Below are positions 7,182 through 16,099 of a stretch of DNA of 64,000 bases, piece after piece (the stretch's first letter is position 1; every line of letters starts with the position of its first letter). The stretch is from Acidobacteriota bacterium (GTDB taxonomy: Bacteria; Acidobacteriota; Holophagae; Acanthopleuribacterales; Acanthopleuribacteraceae). Under the pieces are notes generated by a model. The model ran no database searches and was not told where the DNA came from. It worked only from the letters and a program-made list of their open reading frames with translations. The stretch is taken from contig PDUC01000043.1 of NCBI GenBank assembly GCA_002747255.1, positions 1-64,000 on the forward strand, given 5' to 3'. The position numbers and the translations under genes were made by a program.

Positions 7182-10067
7182 ATGAAGCCTCAAATGACTC
7201 CATCTGACCTCGATCAACTAAGTGACCTTGCTGCGGATTATGCCATTTACGAAGCCAGAACATCTCAAAAGTACATTCTCACAATGTCAGATATTGTTGT
7301 GGCCCTCAACAGGACCAATATCAATGATTTAAGCGGCATTGATCTCGATGAACTCAAATCTCAAGCGGGCAATTTAGTCTATTTCAACCTGCGAAGTCAA
7401 AACAATCCCACACCCTGTGATGTCGATTACCTCATTCGTCTCCACAGTCATCTCAGACGTCCTTTGCTGTTGCTGTTAAAGAGAACGAAAAGGCACTTGA
7501 ATAGTGAGCACCGGCGGATCCTGTCCAACCTTGAACGTGAAAACATCATGGAAAAGGTTATGAAACCCAGGCAGTTTAATATCGACCTGAAAGTCAAATT
7601 CGCTGCGTTGGAAATGAAAAGACACCGAAAAATGGCCGACATGGTCAAGGGTGGTGGACGCAAACTGGACATTCTCTTTAATTCAATCAAAATACCGGCT
7701 CGCATCCGTTCAGAAGTTATGATTATGCTGCGCATTCTTGCAGATCGAAACAACAACAAACACGTAGAAGCCATCGATTGGATCAATCAATCCGAAAACG
7801 CGGGTGATATTCCAGCCTTCCAGAACCAGTGCATGGCTAAAATTCAACTCCTGGAATCTCAATCTGAAGTTGTTTTCGATCTCATTGAAGACCTTTCGGG
7901 GCTTGCTATCAATCGCGACTTCTCCCAACTCGACCTGGATAAAAACTGGTACACACTGGGTGAAGCGACGCTTCGAGGTGAGGATTTTATTTCCAGCTTC
8001 ATAGCTGATGATCAAAGAGAACAACTGATTAAACGACTGACCTACACCATGGTGCGGATTCGATGGGACTCTGACCGCCTCATCGCAGAAAAAGACGGCA
8101 TCATTCTCAACACCAGAGATCAAGTCAGTAAAGCAGAGGCGCTATCAAGGCTATTCATGGATGTCCAAGAGAAAATCACACAGTCTGTAGGCTCTGAAAG
8201 CCAAGTAGTCGCAGCAATCGAGGCAGACTACGAACGCAGTCTTCTCAGTAAAAGTGAAAAGAAGCAGGCCTATCAGTGGGTTTCAAGTAACCAGATGAAA
8301 CTGAAGGAGCTGATGCTCGACATCTACGACACACTATCCGAACTGAAACAAGCTAATCCAGATTTAGCTGTACCTGAAGAGCTGGAAACCATCATTGCAC
8401 AAGTACAGAATTCAATGAGGGAGGACAAAGAGTCTCACAAAAAGCAGTTAACACAGGATTTCAGTCAGCTTGATTTATCCTGCTTTGAGCAGGAGTACCG
8501 CGACCTGCTCGCGAAAAAACAGGAAAACCCGGCAGAATTCCTGGCTCGAGCTCAACAGTTCACCGCCAGATTAGAAAAGCAGCGTAACTTCATTTCAATC
8601 AAAAACGTGGAGCTTCACCGCCGACTTCGCGAATCCTATCCCGATTTCATTGAATATGAAAACAAGGTCATGGAATTGATGAAAATGGAGGAAGGACTGG
8701 AAAAGCTCAGGATTGAATGTGAACAGGAAGTGCTTTCGCTCAAGCAGGCAGTCAAACTTTCTGAACTGAAAGAGGAGCCCTTTCAGTGGTTCATTTCCCT
8801 CCACCTCAATCGGATTTTACTGAGTATCAAGAAGTGCGATTACAGTTCCATTGAAGCCGATCTTTACAGCGGTCAATTTAATGCGGCTCTCGAGGAAGAG
8901 AAAGAGGAGACCATCGCCAGGTTAGACTTCATCATGCAGATCATCCAGGGAATCCCAAAAGCCCACCAACTTCTGCACGCTTTAAAAGACTGGGAGAAAG
9001 ACCTCGAAGAAGATGAAATCAACGAGAAGAAGACCTTTATCGATCACAATGATGAAAGCCTGCAAACTCTTACCGACAACATTCGCAACGAACTGAGGGA
9101 AAACCTGGCCGGCTCTCAATATCAAAGCAGGCGTATCCGTTTTGAAGTATTCGGTTTTTCCGATTACCTCGCAAACAGCCTGGAGAACAGCTTTCACGCT
9201 CTGATGGAACTCGCTCCCAGAGCGGCTAATCAACGCGAACTCGAACACATAATCAAGACCATGGAGAATCTGGAAGCTCAAATTATTCAAGCGCAGAAGC
9301 AAACCCGCCCCCAAAGCAGCGCATACAAACAATTAAAGGAACTGAAATCAAAAGATGTCATTGATGCGCAGCTGCTGAGCTATCTGGAACACGATTTAGG
9401 CGAAAACTTCAATGACCTCAACCGCATTCTCCCAAAAGTCAACGCAGGGCTGAAGAAACTCATTCTCATGCAAAATCGCTATGGAGCTGAAAAGGATTCC
9501 GATTACCTCGACATCACCATTAACATCAATGATATTGAAAAGCTGCGAACCCTTTATGACTTTCTCGACGAGGTCAATATGGAGGATATCAAACGCTTCT
9601 GTGTGGCCTACAACCTCCGACAGACGCTGATGACCGACTTCTTTGAATCGACCAGAAAAAAAGACATCAGCATACCCAAGGATCTGTTAAAACTCTTCAC
9701 GGCAAAGGTCTACAAGGGGTTCAAAGAAAAAAGGTACATACCTTCCCAGATCAAGTATCAAATTTACCTTCACAATAAAGAGATTTTTGAAGCGGAGACA
9801 CAACTCCTCTGTCATACTCTCAATTTGGTCAAGCCACACCGAATAAAAAATAAGGCCGCCTATAAAAACATCATCTCCATTCTGTCGCCTGCAAAAGAAG
9901 CCGCACCCTGGATCGTCAAAAAACTGGGTCTCATTTGGGGACGCACCCAATCAAGGCTCTTTAAGCATCACGTCAAGAACCACAAGAGAAACTACGAAGG
10001 CAATCGAACAGCTTTGGTAAACGAAGTTAAAGAAAATGTCGGAGAAAAGTTTGAGCTCCAGCTGTGA
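7182..10067 (+). CDS. Large helical/coiled-coil protein of unknown function
   Basis: I do not recognise this 961-residue protein. It is almost wholly helical and charged, with many heptad-like stretches (for example around residues 420-560 and 680-760). It has no signal peptide, no clear membrane span and no P-loop or other catalytic motif that I can see. The C-terminus (about 860-960) is basic and aromatic, with KKLGLIWGRTQSRLFKHH. Its length and composition suggest a cytoplasmic scaffold or structural protein. It is the last gene of the zinc-ribbon operon. The ATG at 7182 has only a weak ribosome site, consistent with coupling to the gene 8 bases upstream. Confidence 0.65.
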   Translation: MKPQMTPSDLDQLSDLAADYAIYEARTSQKYILTMSDIVVALNRTNINDLSGIDLDELKSQAGNLVYFNLRSQNNPTPCDVDYLIRLHSHLRRPLLLLLKRTKRHLNSEHRRILSNLERENIMEKVMKPRQFNIDLKVKFAALEMKRHRKMADMVKGGGRKLDILFNSIKIPARIRSEVMIMLRILADRNNNKHVEAIDWINQSENAGDIPAFQNQCMAKIQLLESQSEVVFDLIEDLSGLAINRDFSQLDLDKNWYTLGEATLRGEDFISSFIADDQREQLIKRLTYTMVRIRWDSDRLIAEKDGIILNTRDQVSKAEALSRLFMDVQEKITQSVGSESQVVAAIEADYERSLLSKSEKKQAYQWVSSNQMKLKELMLDIYDTLSELKQANPDLAVPEELETIIAQVQNSMREDKESHKKQLTQDFSQLDLSCFEQEYRDLLAKKQENPAEFLARAQQFTARLEKQRNFISIKNVELHRRLRESYPDFIEYENKVMELMKMEEGLEKLRIECEQEVLSLKQAVKLSELKEEPFQWFISLHLNRILLSIKKCDYSSIEADLYSGQFNAALEEEKEETIARLDFIMQIIQGIPKAHQLLHALKDWEKDLEEDEINEKKTFIDHNDESLQTLTDNIRNELRENLAGSQYQSRRIRFEVFGFSDYLANSLENSFHALMELAPRAANQRELEHIIKTMENLEAQIIQAQKQTRPQSSAYKQLKELKSKDVIDAQLLSYLEHDLGENFNDLNRILPKVNAGLKKLILMQNRYGAEKDSDYLDITININDIEKLRTLYDFLDEVNMEDIKRFCVAYNLRQTLMTDFFESTRKKDISIPKDLLKLFTAKVYKGFKEKRYIPSQIKYQIYLHNKEIFEAETQLLCHTLNLVKPHRIKNKAAYKNIISILSPAKEAAPWIVKKLGLIWGRTQSRLFKHHVKNHKRNYEGNRTALVNEVKENVGEKFELQL

Positions 10068-10101
10068 GATCAGTTTAACTGAAGAGATCTGAAATGAACG
10101 G

Positions 10102-11070
10102 TCATGGATTGTGTGGAAAAAGATCTCCCTGACGCCAACCTTTTTGGATCATCATCTCCTCCAGTCTGGAGGCCACTTCATAGGATCGCAGACCCCAGTT
10201 TGGACCGACAAGATGTCTTGGATGGGTTTCCCCTACCACTCTTTGCAGTACCATATCATGTCTGAGGTTCCTGATAAATTCCGCGGCGTGGTCCAGATAG
10301 TCGTTCAATGAAAACAGCGGGAAGCTGTTGTTTCTGTACTCCTTCGCTAAAAGGGTACCTTTGACAAGGTGAAGGTGATGTATTTTCACAAATTGAATGG
10401 GTAACCCGGCAAGGAACTGCGCTGTCTCCATCATCATTTTCCTGGTCTCGCCCGGCAGACCCAGAATGACATGCGCTCCTACCTGTATACCCCTCTTAGC
10501 GGTGCTGTTGACGGCACTTTTGAATGATTCCACAGTGTCTTTCCTGTTGATACGTTCCAAAGTGATGTTATGAGAAGACTCCAGTCCGTATTCAATAGTC
10601 ACATCGTATTGTTGACTCAAGCCCGCTATAAAGTCGAGTTTCTCATCGTCAACGCAGTCGGGCCGCGTACCTATGGCAAGCCCCACAACTTCTCTATCCG
10701 CAAGAGCCTCTAAATAGAGCTCTTTCAGCTTGCTCAACTCACCATACGTGTTGCTAAAAGATTGGAAATAGGCAATATAAGCATCGGGTTTATAGCGTTT
10801 TCTCAAAAGGACCTTGCCTTTTTCCAGTTGTTCAGAAACAGACTGAACCGCTTGGACATAGGCCGGTGTGAAACTTCTCGGCACACAGTAGGTACAGCCG
10901 CCTTTGCCCTTGCTTCCGTCCCTGTTGGGGCAAGAGAATCCCGCATCGATAGATATTTTCTGAATCCGCTGAGAGTATTTTTGTTGAAGAAAGGCTCGAT
11001 AGGTTAAATAGGGTTTTTGCAAGTATGTTTCCTGGTCAGTGATGTTGATGCCGGCTGTCCAAAAACACAT
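10102..11070 (-). CDS. Radical SAM protein of the YhcC/TIGR01212 family
   Basis: The 322-residue protein starts with an aromatic segment (YLTYRAFLQQKYSQRIQKI) and then the cluster motif CPNRDGSKGKGGCTYC. Its cysteine spacing is typical of the TIGR01212/YhcC radical SAM family rather than the plain CxxxCxxC type. The family binds a 4Fe-4S cluster and cleaves S-adenosylmethionine; its substrate is not established. SAM-binding elements are visible as TRPDCVDDEKLD, YGLESSHN and ILGLPGE. The length fits the family (~310). The ATG at 11070 has GGGAA upstream. It is monocistronic and divergent from the rfbD-like gene. Confidence 0.85.
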   Translation of the reverse strand: MCFWTAGINITDQETYLQKPYLTYRAFLQQKYSQRIQKISIDAGFSCPNRDGSKGKGGCTYCVPRSFTPAYVQAVQSVSEQLEKGKVLLRKRYKPDAYIAYFQSFSNTYGELSKLKELYLEALADREVVGLAIGTRPDCVDDEKLDFIAGLSQQYDVTIEYGLESSHNITLERINRKDTVESFKSAVNSTAKRGIQVGAHVILGLPGETRKMMMETAQFLAGLPIQFVKIHHLHLVKGTLLAKEYRNNSFPLFSLNDYLDHAAEFIRNLRHDMVLQRVVGETHPRHLVGPNWGLRSYEVASRLEEMMIQKGWRQGDLFPHNP

Positions 11071-11289
11071 GTTCCCATATGCCCGTGGAAAGCCCCCATT
11101 TCAGTTTAGGACCGTTACTCGGTAACCTTTGCTGAATTATACGTGAAAAGCAGCAGGTCAACCGCTTCTTTTATTCAAAGACTGCCAAAAGAGCCTGTTC
11201 CTGGTTATAATTGTCTTGAATGTGTTAGTATTTCAGCGACAGCTCTTCTCAAACAAGATGAAGAGAGCAGGTTGAAGAAGGTGGGAAGT

Positions 11290-12183
11290 ATGACAAAAGA
11301 ACGCTGGTTGATCGTTGGGGGGAACGGAGCACTCGGAACGGATTTAGTGGAGCTGTTAGGGTCCAGGGCTATTCCGGCATTTTACTCCGATTTTGATATT
11401 TCCAACAAAGATCAGGCTTTTGAATTCATTAAAAAACAACCCATTACAGCCATCGTCAATACCGCTGCCTACCACCATGTTCCCTCTTGTGAAGAGTTCC
11501 CGGAAGAGGCCTTTAAAGTCAATGCAGTTGGCGTTAGAAACCTGGCCGAAATCTGCTCTTATCTTCACCTTCACCTATGCCACATCAGTACGGATTACGT
11601 TTTTGACGGTGAAAAAGGCTCACCCTACAGCGAAGAAGATCTACCCCGGCCACTTAACAGCTATGCCGTTTCCAAAATGGCCGGCGAGTACATGGTCCAG
11701 GCTTACGCCGATTCCTACAGCATTGTAAGAAGCTGCGGCTTGTATGGCAAAGTGCCCACCGTTGCCAAAAAAGGCAATTTTCTGACTAACATTTTAAAAC
11801 AAACGCAAATTAAAGATGAATTGACCATCGTCAACGACGAAATAGTGGCCCCAACTTATACGATGGAACTGGCAAGGGGGATTAAAGCTCTTATGGAAGC
11901 AGAGGGAAAAGGTGTTTTCCATATTACTCAGGGCGGCCAGACAACCTGGTACGATTTTGCGGTGCTTTTCCTCAAACAGCTTGACATAGACATACCTGTC
12001 AAGCCTGTATCCAGAAATCAGTTCCAGTCGAGTTTAAATCGGCCTCAGTACTCCATACTGGACTGTTCCAAGTTTCAAGCGTTGACAGGTGCGGACTTGT
12101 TGCCCTGGGATGAAGCGCTCTGTGCCTATATCGAAGAAAACGGGGCTCATCTGAAGGAAAGCTGCGTTTATACCCGTTCATAG
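11290..12183 (+). CDS. rfbD: dTDP-4-dehydrorhamnose reductase-like sugar-nucleotide reductase
   Basis: This 297-residue extended short-chain dehydrogenase/reductase has the Rossmann motif GGNGALG near the N-terminus, HISTDYVFDGEKG with the catalytic Thr/Ser region, and YAVSKMAGE with the YxxxK pair. This order is that of RfbD/RmlD, which reduces dTDP-4-keto-L-rhamnose with NADPH. The ATG at 11290 (AAGG/GGGAAG upstream) is chosen over 11143 because the Rossmann fold begins immediately after it and the length then matches the family. No other rhamnose genes are adjacent, so the exact substrate is uncertain. A TATAAT box occurs at 11206-11211, without a good -35. Confidence 0.78.
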   Translation: MTKERWLIVGGNGALGTDLVELLGSRAIPAFYSDFDISNKDQAFEFIKKQPITAIVNTAAYHHVPSCEEFPEEAFKVNAVGVRNLAEICSYLHLHLCHISTDYVFDGEKGSPYSEEDLPRPLNSYAVSKMAGEYMVQAYADSYSIVRSCGLYGKVPTVAKKGNFLTNILKQTQIKDELTIVNDEIVAPTYTMELARGIKALMEAEGKGVFHITQGGQTTWYDFAVLFLKQLDIDIPVKPVSRNQFQSSLNRPQYSILDCSKFQALTGADLLPWDEALCAYIEENGAHLKESCVYTRS

Positions 12184-12507
12184 CTGGCGATTTCCGCATC
12201 CCGCTCTTACAAAACTCCAGGCACACAAGCAACGCGCTCTGGAAATCCACGCAAAGCAAACCAGAGGCGTTAAGCCAGCTTTCTTGCCGTATCTGAACCG
12301 TCTTGAAAAATCGGGTTCCCTTCTCTGTCCGACGAGAAAAACCATCGTCTTTTTTGATGCTACTCGACTTCCTTTAATGAAAGGTGAAAAGACGAAACAG
12401 GCTACATTTTTAAATATCCAGTAAAAAAATTCGTAAAAAAGGTTTACATTTTCGTCAATTTACCACATGATAGAGTCAACCAATAAAAAAGCTAGGGAAG
12501 GTGAAGT
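12184..12507. other. Intergenic region before the vgrG island
   Basis: No gene or clear terminator is visible. The right half is AT-rich and contains a possible promoter at 12443-12471 and the AAGGTGAAG ribosome site of vgrG. Confidence 0.5.
12443..12471 (+). promoter_or_regulatory. Possible promoter of the vgrG island
   Basis: TTTACA (12443-12448) is followed after 17 bases by CATGAT (12466-12471), 36 bases before the vgrG ATG. The -10 box matches only 4 of 6 positions. I saw no sigma-54 GG-N10-GC element. Confidence 0.35.
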
Positions 12508-14571
12508 ATGGGCTCCAGTGAAAAACACAATGTGGCTGACATTTTATGGGATGGTCCGGGAGGGGAGCTCGAAGTCGTTCACTTTACCACCAGTCAGGCT
12601 CTTTCTGAACTGTACATAACATCAGCTGAATTGAAGTCTGCAAAAAAGGGCATTTCCTTTTCTGATATGTTGAATGCAGAGGCTTCTATTATTCTGAAAA
12701 CAGGCAAGCACTTTGATGTGGATCGCCACTTTTCGGGCATAATTACCCGTTTCCATCAGCAGCGCACAAAGCACGGCAATCTTCCCAATGCGACCAAAGA
12801 GAGTTATACCTATGAGGTGGAAATTCGCCCCAGGCTCTGGCTCCTGACCAAGCGAACCAATACGAAAGTCTTTCAGGAAAAAAACGCTAAAGACATTGTC
12901 GATGAAGTACTCGGTGACCACGGAGTCGAGAAGAAATGGGACCTTCGCGGAAGTCCAAAGACAAGGGAATTTTGCGTTCAATACAATGAAACGGATTTTA
13001 ATTTCATTTCACGGCTCCTTGAAGATGAGGGTATTACCTTCTTTTTCAATCAAAAGGACAAGAAAGTCGTATTCACCAATCACTCTGGAGGATTTCCGGA
13101 CTGTAAACCCAATCCCAAAATTCGCTATATTGAAGAGTCGGGTAATTTCTTTGGTTACGGTGCCTATGAGATCATCAGTGATTTCCAATATCACGAAGAA
13201 CTAGGAACGGGTCAATTCACTGTCAACCATTACAATTACAACACCTCACAGGTCAAGATCGATGCCGATAAAAACAATGCAGAATTGCCTTGCCTGAGCA
13301 ATTTGGAACAATACAATCATCGTTTACCTTACAAAGATGCGGGAGAGGGAAAAGACTATTCGAGTCTGCATTTAGAAGAAGAGATGACCAGAATTCGGAC
13401 AGCGGATGGTCACACCTCGGCGCGTTCTTTTGAAACGGGCAATGTGATGGAAATGGAGCTCCATTTTCGCAATGAATTCAACTGCAAATGGCTCCTTACC
13501 TCTGTTTCTATAACAGCAGAACAGGGTAATTACAGCTGTTATTTCACGGCCTATAAAGCTGACCAGGTCTACCGTCCTGAACGCAAGACCAGGAAACCCC
13601 TGGTACAGGGTTTGCAAACTGCCATTGTCACCGGTCCGAGTGGTTCCAAAGTTTACCTGGATGAAATGGGTCGATGTAAAGTGCAGTTTCACTGGGATCG
13701 AACCGGTAAGCTGAATGATCGCTCCTCCATGTGGGTTCGCGTATCCAACGGCTATGCGGGAAAGGATTACGGTGTTCAGTGGATCCCCCGAGTGGGGCAC
13801 GAGGTGTTAGTTGATTTTATCAACAGCGATCCGGACTTACCGGTAGTCGTTGGCCGCGTCTACAACGATTTCAACACCGCGCCTCTGGGGCCGGTGAATA
13901 AGTGGCAAAACATTCTCAAGGATATCAAAGACAACCACATGGTCTTCGATGCCGAAGACGGCAAGGAAGAAGTCAATATTCGCGCACAGAAAAACATGAC
14001 CACAACGGTAATTAACAACAAATCCCTGTCCGTCGGCAATGATGAAAATATCAGCGTTGGAAACAACCAGGACACTACAATTAAAACGAACCAGATAGTA
14101 AGTATAGGAAGCAATAAAAGCCTTGAAGTTGGCGCAAGCTTCGACCAAACTGTCAAGGGTAATAAAATAACCAATATCACAGGGCAAAGCTTTACCGATA
14201 TCAAAGGGCTTATGAGCACTAACGTCAAAAGCTCCATGTTAACAAACGTCAAAGGCGACATGTTCATAACTTGTTCGAAGAGTTCAGGCGTGTTTACTAC
14301 GTCAAACCATCTTAACTGGACTGGTGGTAGTCTCATAAGCAGTTCCGATAGTGACCATGCTATCATGGCATCAGGTAAAATAATGCTGTCTGCAGCGGAA
14401 ATCATACAAATATCTAAAGGATCTATTTCCATACAGGGCAAAAACGTAAAGATTCTGTCTGACGAGATTACCTTGACCACCGGTGGAAGTGAAATAAAAC
14501 TTAACGGATCTGGTATTACCATCAGCGGTCCAACGGTGACACTAAAGGGTCTAATCAAGCACAACTGCTGA
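12508..14571 (+). CDS. vgrG: Type VI secretion spike protein VgrG (TssI)
   Basis: The 687-residue protein has the full VgrG layout. A gp27-like base spans about 1-330 (CVQYNETDFNFISRLLEDEG is the family signature). A gp5-type OB domain spans about 375-460 (GRCKVQFHWDR, then SSMWVRVSNGYAGKDYG and WIPRVGHEVLVDF). A C-terminal beta-helix spans about 480-687 and consists of short repeats such as NNKSLSVGNDENISVGNN and IKLNGSGITISGPTVTLKG. VgrG trimers tip the T6SS tube and carry effectors. There is no extra effector domain after the beta-helix. It heads a seven-gene run of tightly packed genes; no core tss genes are in the window, so this is an orphan spike island. Confidence 0.95.
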   Translation: MGSSEKHNVADILWDGPGGELEVVHFTTSQALSELYITSAELKSAKKGISFSDMLNAEASIILKTGKHFDVDRHFSGIITRFHQQRTKHGNLPNATKESYTYEVEIRPRLWLLTKRTNTKVFQEKNAKDIVDEVLGDHGVEKKWDLRGSPKTREFCVQYNETDFNFISRLLEDEGITFFFNQKDKKVVFTNHSGGFPDCKPNPKIRYIEESGNFFGYGAYEIISDFQYHEELGTGQFTVNHYNYNTSQVKIDADKNNAELPCLSNLEQYNHRLPYKDAGEGKDYSSLHLEEEMTRIRTADGHTSARSFETGNVMEMELHFRNEFNCKWLLTSVSITAEQGNYSCYFTAYKADQVYRPERKTRKPLVQGLQTAIVTGPSGSKVYLDEMGRCKVQFHWDRTGKLNDRSSMWVRVSNGYAGKDYGVQWIPRVGHEVLVDFINSDPDLPVVVGRVYNDFNTAPLGPVNKWQNILKDIKDNHMVFDAEDGKEEVNIRAQKNMTTTVINNKSLSVGNDENISVGNNQDTTIKTNQIVSIGSNKSLEVGASFDQTVKGNKITNITGQSFTDIKGLMSTNVKSSMLTNVKGDMFITCSKSSGVFTTSNHLNWTGGSLISSSDSDHAIMASGKIMLSAAEIIQISKGSISIQGKNVKILSDEITLTTGGSEIKLNGSGITISGPTVTLKGLIKHNC

Positions 14572-14591
14572 AGAGGTTAATCGGTTTTACA

Positions 14592-15140
14592 ATGAGCAAC
14601 AAAGAATCAACCACCCAAATAGTACCACTAGCGCATGGTTACCATCTTCAAATCTCCCATCGAGGACAAGAAGTGACCTTCCTGTCTGACAACGGATCGC
14701 CCATGGTCATTAAAATGACGGCCGAAGGACCGGTCATCGAAATGAATGCTCCCAAAGTCGTGTTCAAAAACACCGGTTGCCTCTCACTGGAGGCAAAAAC
14801 CATTGAAATGAAGACATCCGGTAACATGAATATGGACATTGGCGGAACCTGTTCACAGCGCATTGCGGGGAACATGAATCTGGATGTGAGAGACGATATT
14901 CACATGAAAGCCCAAGCCGGCAGCATTGACGCTGTACGTGGTGGTTTTTCGGTTTCCGCTACAGACGACCTGGACTTAAAGGGCTTGCGTATACTGCACA
15001 ATGTTCCGCATGAAGAAGAAGTACTGGAACAACTTGAGAAAGCCAGAACATTTGGCGAGTTTATGAAATGTTCTGCCCACAACCCCAACGGCCCCAAAAA
15101 GCTCAAGCCTGGAGAACCGGTGGAAAGGAAGGACTGGTAA
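14592..15140 (+). CDS. Short VgrG-like beta-helix protein
   Basis: This 182-residue protein consists mainly of short beta-strand repeats like the VgrG C-terminal needle: EMNAPKVVFKNTG, LEAKTIEMKTSGNMNMD, AGNMNLDVRDDIHMKAQAG, VSATDDLDLKG. A short helix and a polar tail with conserved-looking Cys and Pro follow. It has no N-terminal gp27 base, so it may cap or extend the spike, or act as a small partner of VgrG. It lies 20 bases after vgrG and 2 bases before the DUF2169 gene. The ribosome site before the ATG at 14592 is weak (AGAGG is about 14 bases away). DUF3540/DUF2345-type families are alternatives I cannot decide between. Confidence 0.65.
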   Translation: MSNKESTTQIVPLAHGYHLQISHRGQEVTFLSDNGSPMVIKMTAEGPVIEMNAPKVVFKNTGCLSLEAKTIEMKTSGNMNMDIGGTCSQRIAGNMNLDVRDDIHMKAQAGSIDAVRGGFSVSATDDLDLKGLRILHNVPHEEEVLEQLEKARTFGEFMKCSAHNPNGPKKLKPGEPVERKDW

Positions 15141-15142
15141 GG

Positions 15143-16099
15143 ATGCTGCTCGACAATCAAACACCTTATGAAGCCGAACTCATTCACGGTCCCAACGGGC
15201 CCGAAGATCACGGCACGGCTCTTATCATCAAAAAAACGCTGCCGCTCCACCCTAAAATCACGCCTGGCTTTGTCTGGCCCGTCAGCTTGCAGGAATTGAA
15301 AACAGAACTGGCTGTCTTTCCTTTTGATCATCATTTCCCGACAGCCAAAATGGATGTCATGGTTTGCGGGTTTGCCTTCGCGCCCGGCGGACGGGCGACC
15401 AGAGAAATGCACGTATCCCTGTCCATTGGTCAATTTCACTACAATCAAACCATTCTGGGCAATCGCAAATGGAAGAAAAGGGCTTTCGGTTATAAATATA
15501 CCGACCCGGAGCCCTTTACCCAAATGCCCCTGACACTTCAGAATGCCTTCGGAGGGAAGTCTCCCCACGAGGGCGGCGATATTGCGTGCCTGGACAACCC
15601 GGAAGGCAAGGGCTTTATCTTGAAAGGCGTTGAAGCGGAAGGCATCCATCTCCCCAACATCGAGAGACCGGATCAGCGAATTAAATCGCCCAAGGATCAG
15701 CCTCCCACGACGTGCATGGCACCTTACCCCTTTAGCGGAAAACTGCGCTATGAACCTCTTATGGTGGACGGAAAAATGAAGGACTTTGCCGGAGAAGACA
15801 GTCACTTGTATTTTGGTCAGGCACATCCCGACCTGATGATGGATCGACTCGAGCCGGGAACCATGCTCTGTCTTCACGGTATGCACCCGCAACACGATTT
15901 GAAGGTGATCGTACCTGAAAACAAGTTGGAAGCCGTTGTCAGCATCAACGGGAAAGAAGAGCTTTTGCCCATCACGCTGGACGGGCTTTGCATCTTCGCC
16001 CATGAAAACTGTTTCGGTTTAAAGTATCGCGCTGCGGGTTCTTTTAAGCTGGAGCCCAGGCAGAAGCGAAAAGTTATACTCAGGGAGGTGTCGTCATGA
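15143..16099 (+). CDS. DUF2169 family T6SS adaptor/chaperone (copy 1)
   Basis: DUF2169 proteins load specific effectors or PAAR proteins onto VgrG. The marks here are the N-terminal TPYEAELIHGPNGPEDH region, KKTLPLHPK, the LQNAFGG motif (family WxxAFGG) and the DNPEGKGF segment with its conserved Asn-Pro-x-Gly-x-Gly-Phe pattern. The length of 318 residues fits the family. The start is set at the ATG at 15143, since a start at 15068 would lie deep inside the upstream gene. Its stop overlaps the next gene's start (ATGATG at 16096). A second, divergent DUF2169 copy is at 17037-18158. Confidence 0.85.
   Translation: MLLDNQTPYEAELIHGPNGPEDHGTALIIKKTLPLHPKITPGFVWPVSLQELKTELAVFPFDHHFPTAKMDVMVCGFAFAPGGRATREMHVSLSIGQFHYNQTILGNRKWKKRAFGYKYTDPEPFTQMPLTLQNAFGGKSPHEGGDIACLDNPEGKGFILKGVEAEGIHLPNIERPDQRIKSPKDQPPTTCMAPYPFSGKLRYEPLMVDGKMKDFAGEDSHLYFGQAHPDLMMDRLEPGTMLCLHGMHPQHDLKVIVPENKLEAVVSINGKEELLPITLDGLCIFAHENCFGLKYRAAGSFKLEPRQKRKVILREVSS

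Noticed and set aside
13860-14564. Long minus-strand reading frame (234 codons) inside vgrG
   Set aside because: It is antisense to the repetitive beta-helix part of vgrG, has hydrophobic low-information content and no ribosome site.
14900-16003. Minus-strand reading frame of 367 codons opposite the DUF2169 gene
   Set aside because: The plus-strand frame carries clear DUF2169 motifs; the antisense product matches nothing I know and is basic and Phe/His-rich, as expected for a shadow frame.
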